From NCBI GenBank assembly GCA_011037195.1, contig JAAEAF010001967.1, positions 186,001 to 250,000 of the forward strand: a DNA stretch of 64,000 bases. The letters run 5' to 3'. This document shows, piece by piece, positions 46,385 to 56,715 of this stretch. The notes under the pieces were generated by a model. It searched no databases. It was not told where the DNA came from and was given only the letters and a program-made list of their open reading frames with translations. This DNA comes from Triatoma infestans. Lineage: Eukaryota > Arthropoda > Insecta > Hemiptera > Reduviidae. Each line of letters begins with the position of its first letter. The stretch's first letter is position 1. A program made the position numbers and the translations under genes.

Positions 46385-47350
46385 CTTACTTTCTCTTACT
46401 CCTAGTAAGAGAAAGTATTGTAATCATGTCAAATTTTCGATATCGAGTTTTCACGGAAATATCCGTTTTGAGGTCCCTGAGTCCAAAAAATGTTTTTTTG
46501 ACAAATGGTCGTGTGTGTGTGTGTGTGTCTGTGCGTCTGTGTGTGTATGTGAACAGCATCGTAGAAAGTTCAAACAGAACTTGATATTCCGTTTAGGTAC
46601 ACCATGGGATCCGACAGTGGGTCATCTGTCAAAATTCCTCAATCGGAAGTACCACTTACTGAGTGGTTTTTTTTTTTTTTTTTTCCACTTTTCGCAGTTT
46701 TCTCAAAAATGGCTTCGACGATTTTCTTAAAACTTCTAATATCTACTACCGTACAAAGATACAACAACTTTCATTTGAAAATTTCCTTGGGAATAATTCA
46801 TTTAAGGGGCACTTTTTTGTGGGACGGGTGGGGTTAGATTTCCTGTAAAGTTCTATTTCAGTTTACAATACAATTCTGACATCTAAATAATGTTAATTAG
46901 AATTAATGTGTTTTTTTTTGTTTTTTTTTAATTTAAGGCGTCTCAACATCTGAGGTCATTTGCGCTCGGAGCCTTCTCAGTGCACTGCCGGCCTCCGGAC
47001 AGTGTTCTCCCATTACAGACAACACTGTCCATCACCGGACAGTGAGCTGTAGGGGCTCCTAGGAAGATAAAATCTAAGAGTAGTACGGCTGGATTCGAAC
47101 CCGTGATCCCCGCGTTGCTAGTCCAGCGCGCTACCACTGAGCTAATCCCTTCCCAATTAAATGTGTTTCAAGAAAATAGTAAACCGGAAGTGCGTTTTTA
47201 CTGAACAGTTTTTTCAAAATTTTTAAGATCTTCTTCATAAAAACACCGACGAATTTATTAAATTTGGTATACTAACTATAAAATTTGTCACTTAGAATTT
47301 TGGAAAACTGGAGTAAAAGAAAATTGTGTGAGTGGTTCACATCAGATCTT
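46385..47350 (-). repeat. HL repeat interrupted by a SINE
   Basis: - strand: 3' end 'CTTACTCCTAGTAAGAGAA' at 46396, GT-rich tract 46510-46550, one internal unit to 46910, a SINE (46911-47154), then 'AAACCGGAAGTGCGTTTTTA' and 5' end 'GTGTGAGTGGTTCACATCAG'. The second internal unit is shortened. Short open frames at 46297-46837 run through this repeat and are not genes. Confidence 0.85.
46911..47154 (-). mobile_element. tRNA-derived SINE with head, inserted in HL
   Basis: - strand copy of the 46113 SINE. Head at 47152-47085 with A-box 'TAGCTCAGTGG' and B-box 'GGTTCGAATCC'; body with 'GATGGACAGTGTTGTCTGTA' and 'GAGAACACTGTCCGGAGGC'; A-rich tail as T-runs at 46911-46930. Flanks AATTAATGTG (46901-46910) and AATTAAATGTG (47155-47165) are a near-perfect target-site duplication within HL sequence, where uninterrupted copies read 'AATTAAATATGTGTTGAAA'. 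The head resembles a tRNA gene but has no acceptor stem. Confidence 0.85.
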
Positions 47351-48119
47351 TTTAACTTGCAAACCCTCTTCCTGCAATTTTTATTGTTCTAATTAAACAC
47401 ATGTGCTTCAAATTTGGAATTTTCGCAATGTGGAGGAATTATATAATAAACTGAAAATGACACTAGAGGAAAGCTTAAGCTCACAGCGGCCCAAGAACAC
47501 GATAAAATCCATTTATTCGAGAAAATGTGTATAATTTGAAATACGCGTGATAGGACAAGTCTACATACCTTATGTTTTAGAATGTATTACGTATTCTAAA
47601 TATAAAGATAATATCAGACTTCTATTCTTGATAGCTTACTTCATATTGTTGTCATTCACCGTTATCGGGATGTCTTGAAAAAAAAAAGTGTGATATCACA
47701 GGGCAAAAAGCAGTTTACATATTCAGTAAATACAATGCATCTGCCTTTTTGATATAAATTTTTTCCTGGGAAAAACTGGTTCTTATTCGATGCGGTGGAC
47801 ATACTTTGTAGAGTGATCTGTATATATGTAAGACAAACAAATAATATGTGCCTAATGAATAATTGTGTACTTTGTTGCAGTGAAATTGCTGGACATGATG
47901 TAAAAAGTTGTCTAGTCTAATCTTAGGCAGGGAACGTCTGAATAATTAGTGACCGCGTCCTCAGTGCTAGAAGACGTCATACATCCAAATATGTATGTAT
48001 AGCTACTAATTAATCATTGACTATGGTTGATTTTATTCATTTGATTTGGTTTTTCAGTGTTTTACTGAAGACAGACATTAATTCTGTAAGTACTCTTCAC
48101 CATCAAAATTTTATAAAAA
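47351..48119. other. Unassigned region
   Basis: AT-rich. Contains weak HL-like words near 47400-47560 ('GAGGAATTATATAATAAACTG', 'AAATACGCGTGATAGG') suggesting a very old copy. No gene. Confidence 0.35.
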
Positions 48120-49116
48120 TCTGCTGTGAAACACTCTCACACAACTTTCTCTTGCTTCAGTTCTCAAAATTATAATTATTGACAAATGTTATAGTTTGTG
48201 TACCAAATTTAATGAAATTCGTCGAAAAATGAAAAATCTGTTCAGTAAAAGCGTACTTCCTGTTTACTAATTTAATTGAAACTCGGAATTTTGGCCATCT
48301 ATTTATTTCTAATTAATTTTGTTTGGATGGTACAATTTATTGTATAATCAACTATGATAGCACTTTACAGAACCATAACCACACCACTCCCCTAAAAGTA
48401 CCCTTATATGAATTTTCCCAGAGAAATGTTATAAATAAAAGTTGTACATCTTTGTATGTGTAGTGTATATAGGAAGTTTCAATAAAATCGTCGAAGCTAT
48501 TTTTGAGAAAATCGCGAAAAAGTGACAAAAAAAATCATTTAGTAAAGTGGTAAAGTAATGCACTTCCGGTCATCCGATATTTTCAAACTCGGAATTTTAA
48601 CGAAATAATTAATTCTAATTAACATTATTTAGATGATAGAGTTGTCTAATAAACTGAAGTAGCACTTTAGAGGAAGCCGTTACCCCACCCCTCCCCCAGA
48701 GGTACTCTTAAATTAATTTTTCCGGAGTAATGTTTCAAATAAAAGTTGTAGCTCTTTGTGTGTGTGTGTGTGTAGTTGATGTACCAAGTTTACAGAAAAT
48801 TGTTGGAGCCATTTTTGAGAAAATCTCAAAAAAGTAAAAAAAAATCTAGTAACATGGTACTACCGGTTGAGGAATTTTGACAGATATAATACTGCCAGAT
48901 CCCATGGTGATACCTAAGCGAAATATCAAGTTTCAACTTTCTACGGTTTTTCGTTTTTAAGCTATGCTGTTCACATACATACACACTCAGACCATTTTCT
49001 AAAAACCACTTTTTTTGACTCAGGGGACCTCAGAACGGATATTTCCGGTGAAAACTCGATATCGAAAATTTGACACGCTTACAATACTTCCTCTTACTAG
49101 GAGTAAGAGAAAGTAA
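48120..49116 (+). repeat. HL repeat, full-length reference copy
   Basis: 5' end 'TCTGCTGTGAAACACTCTCA'; anchors at 48254, 48561 and 48858, giving two complete internal units of ~307 and ~297 bp and the start of a third. Each unit repeats the order: anchor, 'CTCGGAATTTT', AT-rich A-T-T-A-A-T-T block, 'TAGCACTTTA', C-rich block, 'CCAGAGAAATGTT', 'AAATAAAAGTTGTA', 'AATCGTCGAAGC-ATTTTTGA', 'AGTAAAGTGG'. After the third anchor come 'GATCCCATGGTGATACCTAA', 'GGTTTTTCGTTTTTAAGCTA', a short CA tract, 'AAAAACCACTTTTTTTGACTC' and the 3' palindrome. No open frame of note. Confidence 0.9.
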
Positions 49117-49128
49117 AAATATTAAGTA

Positions 49129-49906
49129 CAGTGAAAAACGTTTAACATGAAAAATCGGTTAAAACGAAACATACTGCAGTCCCGACAAAATACTATGTAA
49201 TTTCATACACTTTTTTTCTTTTAACACGAAACAAATATCGCTTAACACGAAAAGATTTCACTTCTCGGACGAACAAAATATATCTGATTTTCTGCAGCGC
49301 ATCGTCAACCAGATTTTTTGGCTTATTTTTTTTTTTCGTTAGACCGAACAAAATAAACAATAGCTAGGTTACCACTGTTGCTAGGTTACCGCTTGTCTTT
49401 GGGTAGGATGAGGTCATTTGTTGCAAATTTGTTGCCATTGTCAAAACATTTCAGTTTACTGGTCATTTAGTTTTCGGAGTCGGTGAATCCCCGCCGAAGT
49501 GCGAAACATCATGAAAAGTATGCGCAATTATTTTAGATGCAATTCGAATGGCGAAATGAACAAAACGATGGACGATGTCAATTTGTCGGCTATTTGATGT
49601 TGAAAAAAGACACTGCAAAAAAATATATCTTTTCCAAAAAAAAACATGTTTTTTATTAAATACATAATATGTACATATAATTATTTATGTATCTAATATG
49701 ATGTGTTGGACAATACCGCATATATATTTAAGTATGGACTGTCAATTTATGTACCTACAAGTGTAAATTTTTAGCAGGAAAAGGAATTAATAAAATATTC
49801 AGAATGTAATATGACATCGAAAATATTGGTGAATTTTTAGGCACGCATCTTTTAAAAGGAAAAAATATTTCAGTCCCCTCAATTTCGTGTTAAACGTTTT
49901 TCACTG
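49129..49906. mobile_element. pogo/Tigger-like DNA transposon, 778 bp, defective
   Basis: Inverted ends 'CAGTGAAAAACGTTTAACA' (49129) and its complement ending 'CGTTTTTCACTG' (49906), preceded and followed by TA (49127-49128, 49907-49908), match the TIR style and TA target of the pogo/Tc1 group. The TIR match extends ~24 bp with one mismatch ('CATGAAAA' against 'CACGAAA'). Inside, near 49510-49600, a short + strand frame reads 'MKSMRNYFRCNSNGEMNKTM', vaguely like the Leu-Arg-x-Tyr tail of pogo-type transposases; this part is weak. The internal sequence also repeats 'TTAACACGAAA' words near the left end (49214, 49234). Too short to be autonomous. Confidence 0.75.
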
Positions 49907-51259
49907 TATATTATAAATAAAATAAGACAATTTTATTAATAAAAGTAGTTAATAAACATTAGAAAATAAACAATAATTTGAAAAATAAACAATATTATAA
50001 TAATTAGCAGTAATAAATTTCCAATGAAATTTCATCAAATTAATTATGTTTATAGAGTTCATTGACGTGCAAACATCCGAGCAAAGTTACTAGAGGTTGT
50101 TTACCCTGTGTAATAGAATAGTAAACAAAAGTTTAATAGAAGAGAGGAGTCTCATTGATTTCGACAGTAAAAGGTAAAATATGAAAATAGATTAATAAAT
50201 ATTTTATCATATTTAATATAGAATTGTAATAAAGTAATAGTAACGTTTTGGTATTAAATTTAATTGTCACTAATTTATGATTATATGTCTTTGAAATTAT
50301 TAGTAACAGTAAGAAAAATGTATAAAAAAAAAAAGTGGAGAAAGAATTGTATATAATATGTGTGTATATTTAAAAATAAACACGTTTGTATATAAATTAT
50401 ACACATACATATATTACATTGGCCTGTTCAATGAAGTTCACAAAACTCTTTTGACCTTCTCATGACTTCTTTCTATTATTTCAATAGCTAAACAGAAATC
50501 TTATAGTAACCTTGATCTTATTTCTTCACTATGCTACTAGGTTTTTTCTCTGTCTTTTATTATTTTATTTTTCTTTCTTTTATTTTCTTCTTTTTTTTTT
50601 TACATGATTATGTAAATTAATTGATTATCTTTAAATGCTTAATTCACAGGAAACTTCATTATGATAAACAGGAAAGTAAATAACACTATAAATGTAAATG
50701 AAGTAACTTCCGAAAGAATTTATTAACAGAATTTCGTCATTTTATGAGTTTGTTGCAAATTATATTCATTAAAAAAAAAAAAAAAAAAAACAGAGATAAT
50801 GATAGACTGAAATTAATAAATACAAAATTTTAGTGAGTGGGTCTTTGTTAAACAAAATCTCAGGTAGGTTTCGACATGAAGATTCAAAAAAATGTTCAGC
50901 TTTATTGACAAAGGACACCAATGATTTATTCTTTTAACACTTTAATTGACCACTTGTATAGATAGGTCTCTCTCATTTTTATTTTGAAAAATTTTACCAG
51001 AAAAATTCATTTTTTTTCTGTGCTTTTCTTGAAAATGGCTCCAACTGTACTGTTAAAGAGAATGGCTTAATGGCTTTTAGAGAAATAAACTAGGTAATAT
51101 GCTGAACTCTGTATAATGAAAGAACACACAAACTACATGCACTTTACAAGTATATAGAGTTAGGTAGCAAGAGTTATATAAAGAGACAGACTGACTGAAT
51201 TAAGAGAAGGTAGTAGAAGGTTGCTAACTGGCCGTAAACTGTTGTAAAAACTCTTCTTG
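49907..51259. other. Unassigned AT-rich region
   Basis: No supported gene. A short - strand HL-like string lies near 50980-51060 ('TTTTGAAAAATTTTACCAGA', 'CTTGAAAATGGCTCCAACTG'). Confidence 0.35.
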
Positions 51260-51264
51260 TAGAG

Positions 51265-51544
51265 TGTAACGGCAAGAGAGAGAACACAGGCCCGACCGAG
51301 AGAAAAAAGGCCCTCTCTGGTACTCTCTCACTTAAGCAGGCTAGAGTGGGGAGAACCTTATATAAGCCTGTGAGAGATCTAGACATCTATCTATCAGATT
51401 CAACCATATACATCACATCGTGTCATAACCCTTTATTCTATAAAATCATTACAAGTCCAGTGCAGTTTGTGTATTGTGTAGCCATATTATAACAGCGTCT
51501 TCATATCTCGTCTAATTAATCAATCCCAATTTCGCTCCATTATA
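51265..51544 (+). mobile_element. Solo LTR, family A (intact copy)
   Basis: 280 bp from TGTAACGGC to CTCCATTATA, flanked by a perfect 5-bp duplication TAGAG (51260-51264 and 51545-51549). It has 'AGGCCCTCTCTGG', 'GCAGGCTAGAGTGGGGAGAA', a TATA-like 'CCTTATATAAGCC' (51357-51369) and a downstream 'TTATTCTATAAAA'. The TG start is conventional, but the 3' end is TA, not CA. No adjoining internal region, so a solo LTR. 5-bp duplications fit gypsy- or BEL-type integrases. Confidence 0.85.
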
Positions 51545-51907
51545 TAGAGCTAGCTCAGCTATATATGCATAAAGTGCTATATATATATATATATATATAT
51601 TGTGGTGGTTGGTTCCGCAGAGCTGGAAAGCATCAGAGATATTTTCCTTGATAGCCTGCTTCATTTTGTGGTCATCGACCGGTTTCGGGCATTCCCCCAT
51701 CATCAGGATGTTTTTGTTGAACAGTGTAATAACATAGACTAGCACAGAAACACAAAACCATAAAATGAAGCAGGCTACCACGGAAAATGTCTCTGATATA
51801 GCTTTAAGTTATACATCCCCACTCATTGATGTTTACATTTAAAAAGGGAACAATGTCACTAAAGGACCGAACATGTGTTTTCCCATTCAGGTAGCAACAG
51901 CCCTCTT

Positions 51908-51947
51908 AACCTAGTTCTGTATATATACATATATATAGAACTAGGTT
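51908..51947. repeat. Perfect short palindrome
   Basis: AACCTAGTTCT (51908-51918) and AGAACTAGGTT (51937-51947) flank an (AT)-rich 18-bp loop that could itself pair. It ends against another (AT)n tract and lies at the inner edge of block B in the 51601 element. Confidence 0.8.
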
Positions 51948-52879
51948 ATATATATATATAGGATCTGCCTCCTTAGTCTGGCCTAGGTAGCGAGTAACTA
52001 GGTTGATTCTTCCTTTTACGGATCCTATGAATTCGGATCCCATTACATAACTAACTCTATATCTATAAATCTATTACATTTGTTCCAAATATTTTTCCGG
52101 AAGAATTGATTTCAGAAGTTTCTGAGGAATCTGTAACATTAGGCTTAAATTCTAAATTACCATTTTAAGTTTTAGTTTGTCATTTTAAGTTGCTATCTCT
52201 AATGTTCTAAGAACCAACAAGTAAAGTGTAATATATTATTTAAGATTCATTAACCCCAGAAATGAGGGGGTACAGGCCGCTTCTTCAGGGTTTTTATCGT
52301 CCCTGCGAGTGTTCTAGCCAGGCAACACTAACAAACTTATATTGACACTGCAATACTACGCAACGCATATTGTCCTCTCTACCATAATCAACTATTGCAG
52401 AGATGATTGAGATGTCTGCAACTTCTTGGATTTAGCGTATCCTATTCAAGCTCTAGCTCATCCGTACACTTTGTAGGTCTGTCACGCATACGACACCCAA
52501 GGAAGTCAAAATAGATCTTTTTATCAGATAAATTTTCAGTAATAGCCTGCTTCATTTTGTGGTCATCGACTGGTTGCGGGCGTTCGCCTATCATCAGGAT
52601 GTTTTTGTTGAACAGTGTAATAACATATGACTTGCACAGAGCAAATACAGTTGACACTGGATTTTTAAAGGTCTTTATTTGACAGAACTAGTTAAGAGGG
52701 GTGTTGTTACCTGAATGGGAAAACACATGTTCGGTCCTTTAGTGACGGTGTTCCCTTTTTTAAATGTAAACATCAATGAGTGGGGATGTATAACTTAAAC
52801 TATATTTTTGAAGGAGTTTTTTCTTTTATAATTATTTTATCCATACCATCTTTTTGTTTCTATTTATGAATTCATGACA

Positions 52880-53025
52880 GAGCAAAATAACGCAAGCTTA
52901 TTAATAACGCATCTTGCTAAATAACGTAATATATTAACAACGTACTGAACGAATAACGTAATACATTAATAACGCATCTTATTATTTCCATCTATTAATT
53001 CATAACAGTGCAAAATAACGCAAAA
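52880..53025. repeat. Imperfect AATAACG tandem tract
   Basis: 'AATAACG' (or AACAACG) occurs eight times: near 52886, 52902, 52920, 52937, 52954, 52970 and 53013 among others, separated by 9-15 bp of 'TATTAAT'/'CATCTT' type spacers. Two longer frames 'ATTCAT-ACAG-GCAAAATAACGCAA' near 52867 and 52997 mark a ~128-bp higher-order spacing. Confidence 0.65.
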
Positions 53026-53204
53026 GTGTCAGCTGTGGACCACCAGGGAATAGCTGTATTTGCTCTGTGCAAGTCTATGTTACTACACTGTTCAACAAAA
53101 ACATCCTGATGATGGGTGAAACCGGTCGATGACCACAAAATGAAGGCTATCACGGAAAATGTCTCTGATGCTTACCAGCTCTGCGAAACCAACCACCATA
53201 ACAA

Positions 53205-54799
53205 CTGGATCTTTTTAGATCGCAGCTTTGGTTTTATAGTCTTTACACATATTATGACATCTAACATCTACTGTTTATGAAATGCATTACTCTAATTTTA
53301 AACTTAAGAACCGAATAGGCTTCAGTTTTTCGGCAAATTCAATTTTGGAAAAGTTTGATACAATTCTTTTAAATTCAAAGGTAGTGCTTGATTTGTATCC
53401 TTACATACAAACTATAGTATTTGATCTACTTTGATGCAATTGTAATAAACAAGAAAGTTTTAATTAATATTCATCTTTTTTTCTTAGAACAATATATTTG
53501 TTAGAAGGTTTAACAACAAATTTCATAAATATTTTGTAGGCCCTAAAACTGGTATACTGAGATAACTTAAGCAATTTGATCAAAGTGTGGTAAAAGCCGA
53601 AAGTTATGTGAAAATTTCGTATCTAAATAATTCATCCATCAAAAATATACATTCTCTCAAAAATTTGGATAATATCCAAAATTCAATAAACACATATGAA
53701 AAAATAGATAATGTAATAAACCAATATAAACTAGAGAAAGAAAAAAAGTTAAATATGTAAAAGGTGGGGGAAGCTTCTTAGTTTTATTCATTAGGTTGGT
53801 AACCTCCTGCCTATTACCAAACGGCCAGTTTATGAGTCATTAACCTTGATTGTGCGAAAGTTAGGACATTGATCATTCTTTTAGCCTTATGGCCAAACTT
53901 CATTCTGAAGTATATAAGCATAAAGGATTTCATCGATATCCAATTGTAAGCCTTAACCCTTTTATTCTTGCATTCGTCTTTTAAATTAGTGAGGATGTTA
54001 TTAAACTGTGTAATAATTGAATGAACTTCTCAGTATAGTTTTATTTTGTGTCTCACAAGGACGGTTTCTCTATTAAATTATCATCCTCAGCCATTCCTTT
54101 GTCTATTCAGATTTCGGTAATTAATATTTACAAATTGTTCAAAAGGTTTGGTAAATATACATATATTATGTCAAAGACAGCATAATGTCTGGTAATATAA
54201 ACAAGTTTTAAAGACTTAAAAAATGATGGTTCCTTTGTTCTTTATAAAATTGTACATATATTTTGTGTATATTAAAAAATATTGTTATATTGATTTAATC
54301 GGTTTATTGATCTGAGTCTGTTTATTATTGGATTATGCTATTGCATAATCAAGCATAATGTTCTTTGTATTCACTATTCCAGACTTGTTCATTAAGTAAC
54401 CTATTTTAATTGTTATTTCATGTTTTTATTGTTATTCAGTTATTGGAGTGGTAACAATCCATAAGTAATGAATTCATCAAATGGATTCATCATATTTTAA
54501 GATCTACAACGTGAATACCTAACCTCAAAGATGAAAATGGGGAATCAACGTAGTTTAGGTTAGTTAAAAATTTCAATTTTTATTTTCTCTTACTGTTATT
54601 AGAGTATGTGTGTCATTATATGAGAAAAAAAACAGTCCTAAAACAAAAAAAAAGGCTGGAAGGTCAAATATTAAGTTCTCACTACGATTTTCTTTAAACT
54701 TCGCTTACTAATTACTCTCTAAATAATTGTTTGTGTAATTTGAACAATTTTTTCAGGCTAATTTTCATTTTTTTGGGAGTTTCAGAGAGTTGTATTTCC
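53205..54799. other. Unassigned AT-rich region
   Basis: No supported gene. A - strand HL-like fragment is visible near 54588-54780 ('TTTTCTCTTACTGTTATTAG', 'TTTTCTTTAAACTTCGCTTA'). Confidence 0.35.
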
Positions 54800-55010
54800 A
54801 CCGTAATTTACGATAATTAAATGTTCGATTCCTCAGAAGGTTCAATGATATGACATCATGAAAAAAGTGCGGTGTTACAGTAAGCAGAGGACCTTGTAGT
54901 GAGGCCAAATCGGCAGTGGGAATTGCAGTGTATTTACAAATTGCCATCTGGTAGGTGGCAGCAAACTTTGGGGCTCTTCATGGACTGTCGCGCTGAAATT
55001 TTTTTTGCCG
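54800..55010 (+). mobile_element. 3' tail of the LINE found at 29675-31135
   Basis: 'GCCATCTGGTAGGTGGCAG' followed by 'GGCTCTTCATGGACTGTCGC' and 'GCTGAAATTTTTTTT' matches 'GCCGTCTGGCAAGCCTTGG', 'CCTTCATGGGCTGTAGCGC' and the T-run that close the 29588-31135 unit. Upstream 'AGGCCAAATCGGCAGTGGG' may be related to the UTR but is unclear. So the T-ended tail is shared by two insertions. The left limit is approximate. Confidence 0.6.
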
Positions 55011-56283
55011 TTCATTGTCGACAGCTGCCTTAATCAAATTAGATTACTGAGTTCTTCGAAATTTTCTTTAAAAGAGTTTCAATATTTTCATAACTTGAAA
55101 TGCAAATTGCATTTATCTTTTTTGCACTCATATTTGACAAAATAAGAAACTTTGTCAAAGTTGTCTGTCAAAATAATGCCGAAAAATGGTGACAAATTAA
55201 AATTTTATCTTAACTAAACAATAAACGCAAGCAATTTTAATATTTAGTATAATGTATTTTTAATTGATATATAATTTTTAAATTATATTACGTTATGCAA
55301 GCATAATGGTTAAGAAAACCCATTAAAGAATGTAATTCTATTAGTCATTTGCGTGCCTAGATGAAATTTTTACCGTAATATAAACATAGCATTAACACAT
55401 AAAAAACTAAGAGATAAATTAAAAGAAAAAAAAAAGTTAAATTATTATTGCTTAACATGATTAGTGGACTAAGTTACAATTTAAAATATATTGTCCAATT
55501 TTAGTTAATCTAGTAAATATATGGGACTCGGTGACTTTTGAATTAGCATATGTTTATTTCAAATGAATTTTTAAAATAGGTAATAATTTATTTACGAGTG
55601 TTGCTTTACAACTGCCTGTTTCTAAATGATCTAATTTCCTACCAACCAAAAACGGACTGTGCCTCTAAGCTACAAAATTTATTTGATACATTATAATTCT
55701 GATAATGTGACTTCTCTAAAAGATTAGTGCTTTTTCAGATAATTTAATGTTGTAGATAATTCAGGATTACTCACTAAATAGAATTTGTAATTTAATTAGG
55801 GGGACTTTATCAGTTAAAATGCGGATATTTTAACCTCCATTTAAAATATATATTTAGAGGGCAATAATCACGATTCTAATTTATTGAAAAATTTGTCTAA
55901 AATAAAACGGAATTTTTACTGAATATTCAGTTGGACTTAATATTACATAAAAATATGGTATTGGGATAATGTGTTAGAAACTTTTATTACACTTAGATTT
56001 TAACATTTATAAAGGAGCATGTCTGCCAATCCCAAAAAAATTAAATCATCAGCATAGAGCTAAGCCTAACATTGTGGCTACCAGAACTCCCCAAAATAAA
56101 ATCCGTTTTTTCAGGGTTATATTTTAATTCAAAGTAAATAGTGTGTGACATTTAAAACAAAAAATCGTTGGATAATATATTTTTTGAGTTCCCCAGAATT
56201 ACCGAAAAACATTCTTTCCTGTTCCTGAGTGAAAAAAAAGAGCGTTTTTAGCCATAGCGTATGCCATGTATGATCTATGAATA
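55011..56283. other. Unassigned AT-rich region
   Basis: No supported gene or named repeat. Confidence 0.35.
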
Positions 56284-56372
56284 GTACCTCACGCATTGGT
56301 CACGTGGTTAGCTAGCTTATTCACCTTTGATGCAACAATTTAGTGGGGTTCGATACTCGTAAAGGCAAAGAC
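56284..56372 (+). other. Diverged second copy of the Glu-like tRNA-derived head
   Basis: Aligns with 29588-29672: 'ACCTCACGCATTGGTCACGT' / 'TCCTCACGCGTTGGTCTAAT', then 'GGTTAGC' / 'GGTTATC', 'TTCACCTTTGATGC' / 'CTCGCCTTTCGTGC', 'GGGTTCGAT-CTCGT' / 'GGGTTCGATTCCCGT' and 'AAAGGCAAAGACGGG' / 'GAGGGCAAAAGTCGG'. The B-box is GGTTCGATACTC, mutated from the consensus. LTR A is inserted 45 bp further on. No LINE part is visible next to it. Confidence 0.65.
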
Positions 56373-56416
56373 GGGTTGTTCCAGCATTATTAGAAAAAGT
56401 GAGAAGCTACAGTTAG

Positions 56417-56710
56417 TGTAACAGCAACCAAAGAGAGCAAAGAGAAGCTCAACCACTCTCTCTTGGACTGGAATGAGAGAAGCTGAATAAATATAGCTAC
56501 GGACACTCCATAAAAGAACAGTTCGATACATTTGAATTCAATTCATTACATCCAGTTACTACTACATATCAGTTTCATAAACATTTCTCTATTGTAAAGT
56601 CCAGGCAGCTGCATCACATAATTAATATATTAGTTAACCAGTGTTAACCAAGTCTTTTTCTTATATCATCAACCAGACCTAAATTCTCTCCACCTAACAC
56701 ATCCATTATA
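56417..56710 (+). mobile_element. Solo LTR, family A, diverged copy
   Basis: 294 bp from TGTAACAGC to CATCCATTATA, flanked by a perfect 5-bp duplication GTTAG (56412-56416 and 56711-56715). It shares 'AGAGAGCAAAGAGA', 'CTCTCTCTTGGACTGG', 'ACACTCCATAAAAG' and 'TTCTCTCCACC-AACAC' with other A copies, but its TATA region is altered ('GAATAAATATAGC'). The end is again TA rather than CA, which supports the boundary call. Confidence 0.8.
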
Positions 56711-56715
56711 GTTAG

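Larger units (their letters stand above)
51601..53204. mobile_element. Nested palindromic element with hammerhead-like motifs
   Basis: The left end 'GTGGTGGTTGGTTCCGCAGA' (51602) and right end (inverse, ending 53201) are inverted repeats that extend ~150 bp, through 'AGCATCAGAGA-ATTTTCC', 'CTTCATTTTGTGGTCATCG' and 'CATCAGGATGTTTTTGTTGA'. A third copy of the same block lies at 52530-52660. A second block pair is inverted inside: 51806-51925 and 52684-52800 ('CATCAATGAGTGGGGATGTA', 'ACCTGAATGGGAAAACACAT'). The order is thus A, B, A, B', repeat tract, A'. Each A block holds CTGATGA...GAAAC-type motifs. Penelope-like element ancestry is possible. No transposase or RT seen. Confidence 0.65.

Noticed and set aside
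47085..47154. Functional tRNA gene
   Set aside because: Good A- and B-boxes, but there is no acceptor stem, it is joined to a SINE body with A-rich tail, and it is bounded by a target duplication.
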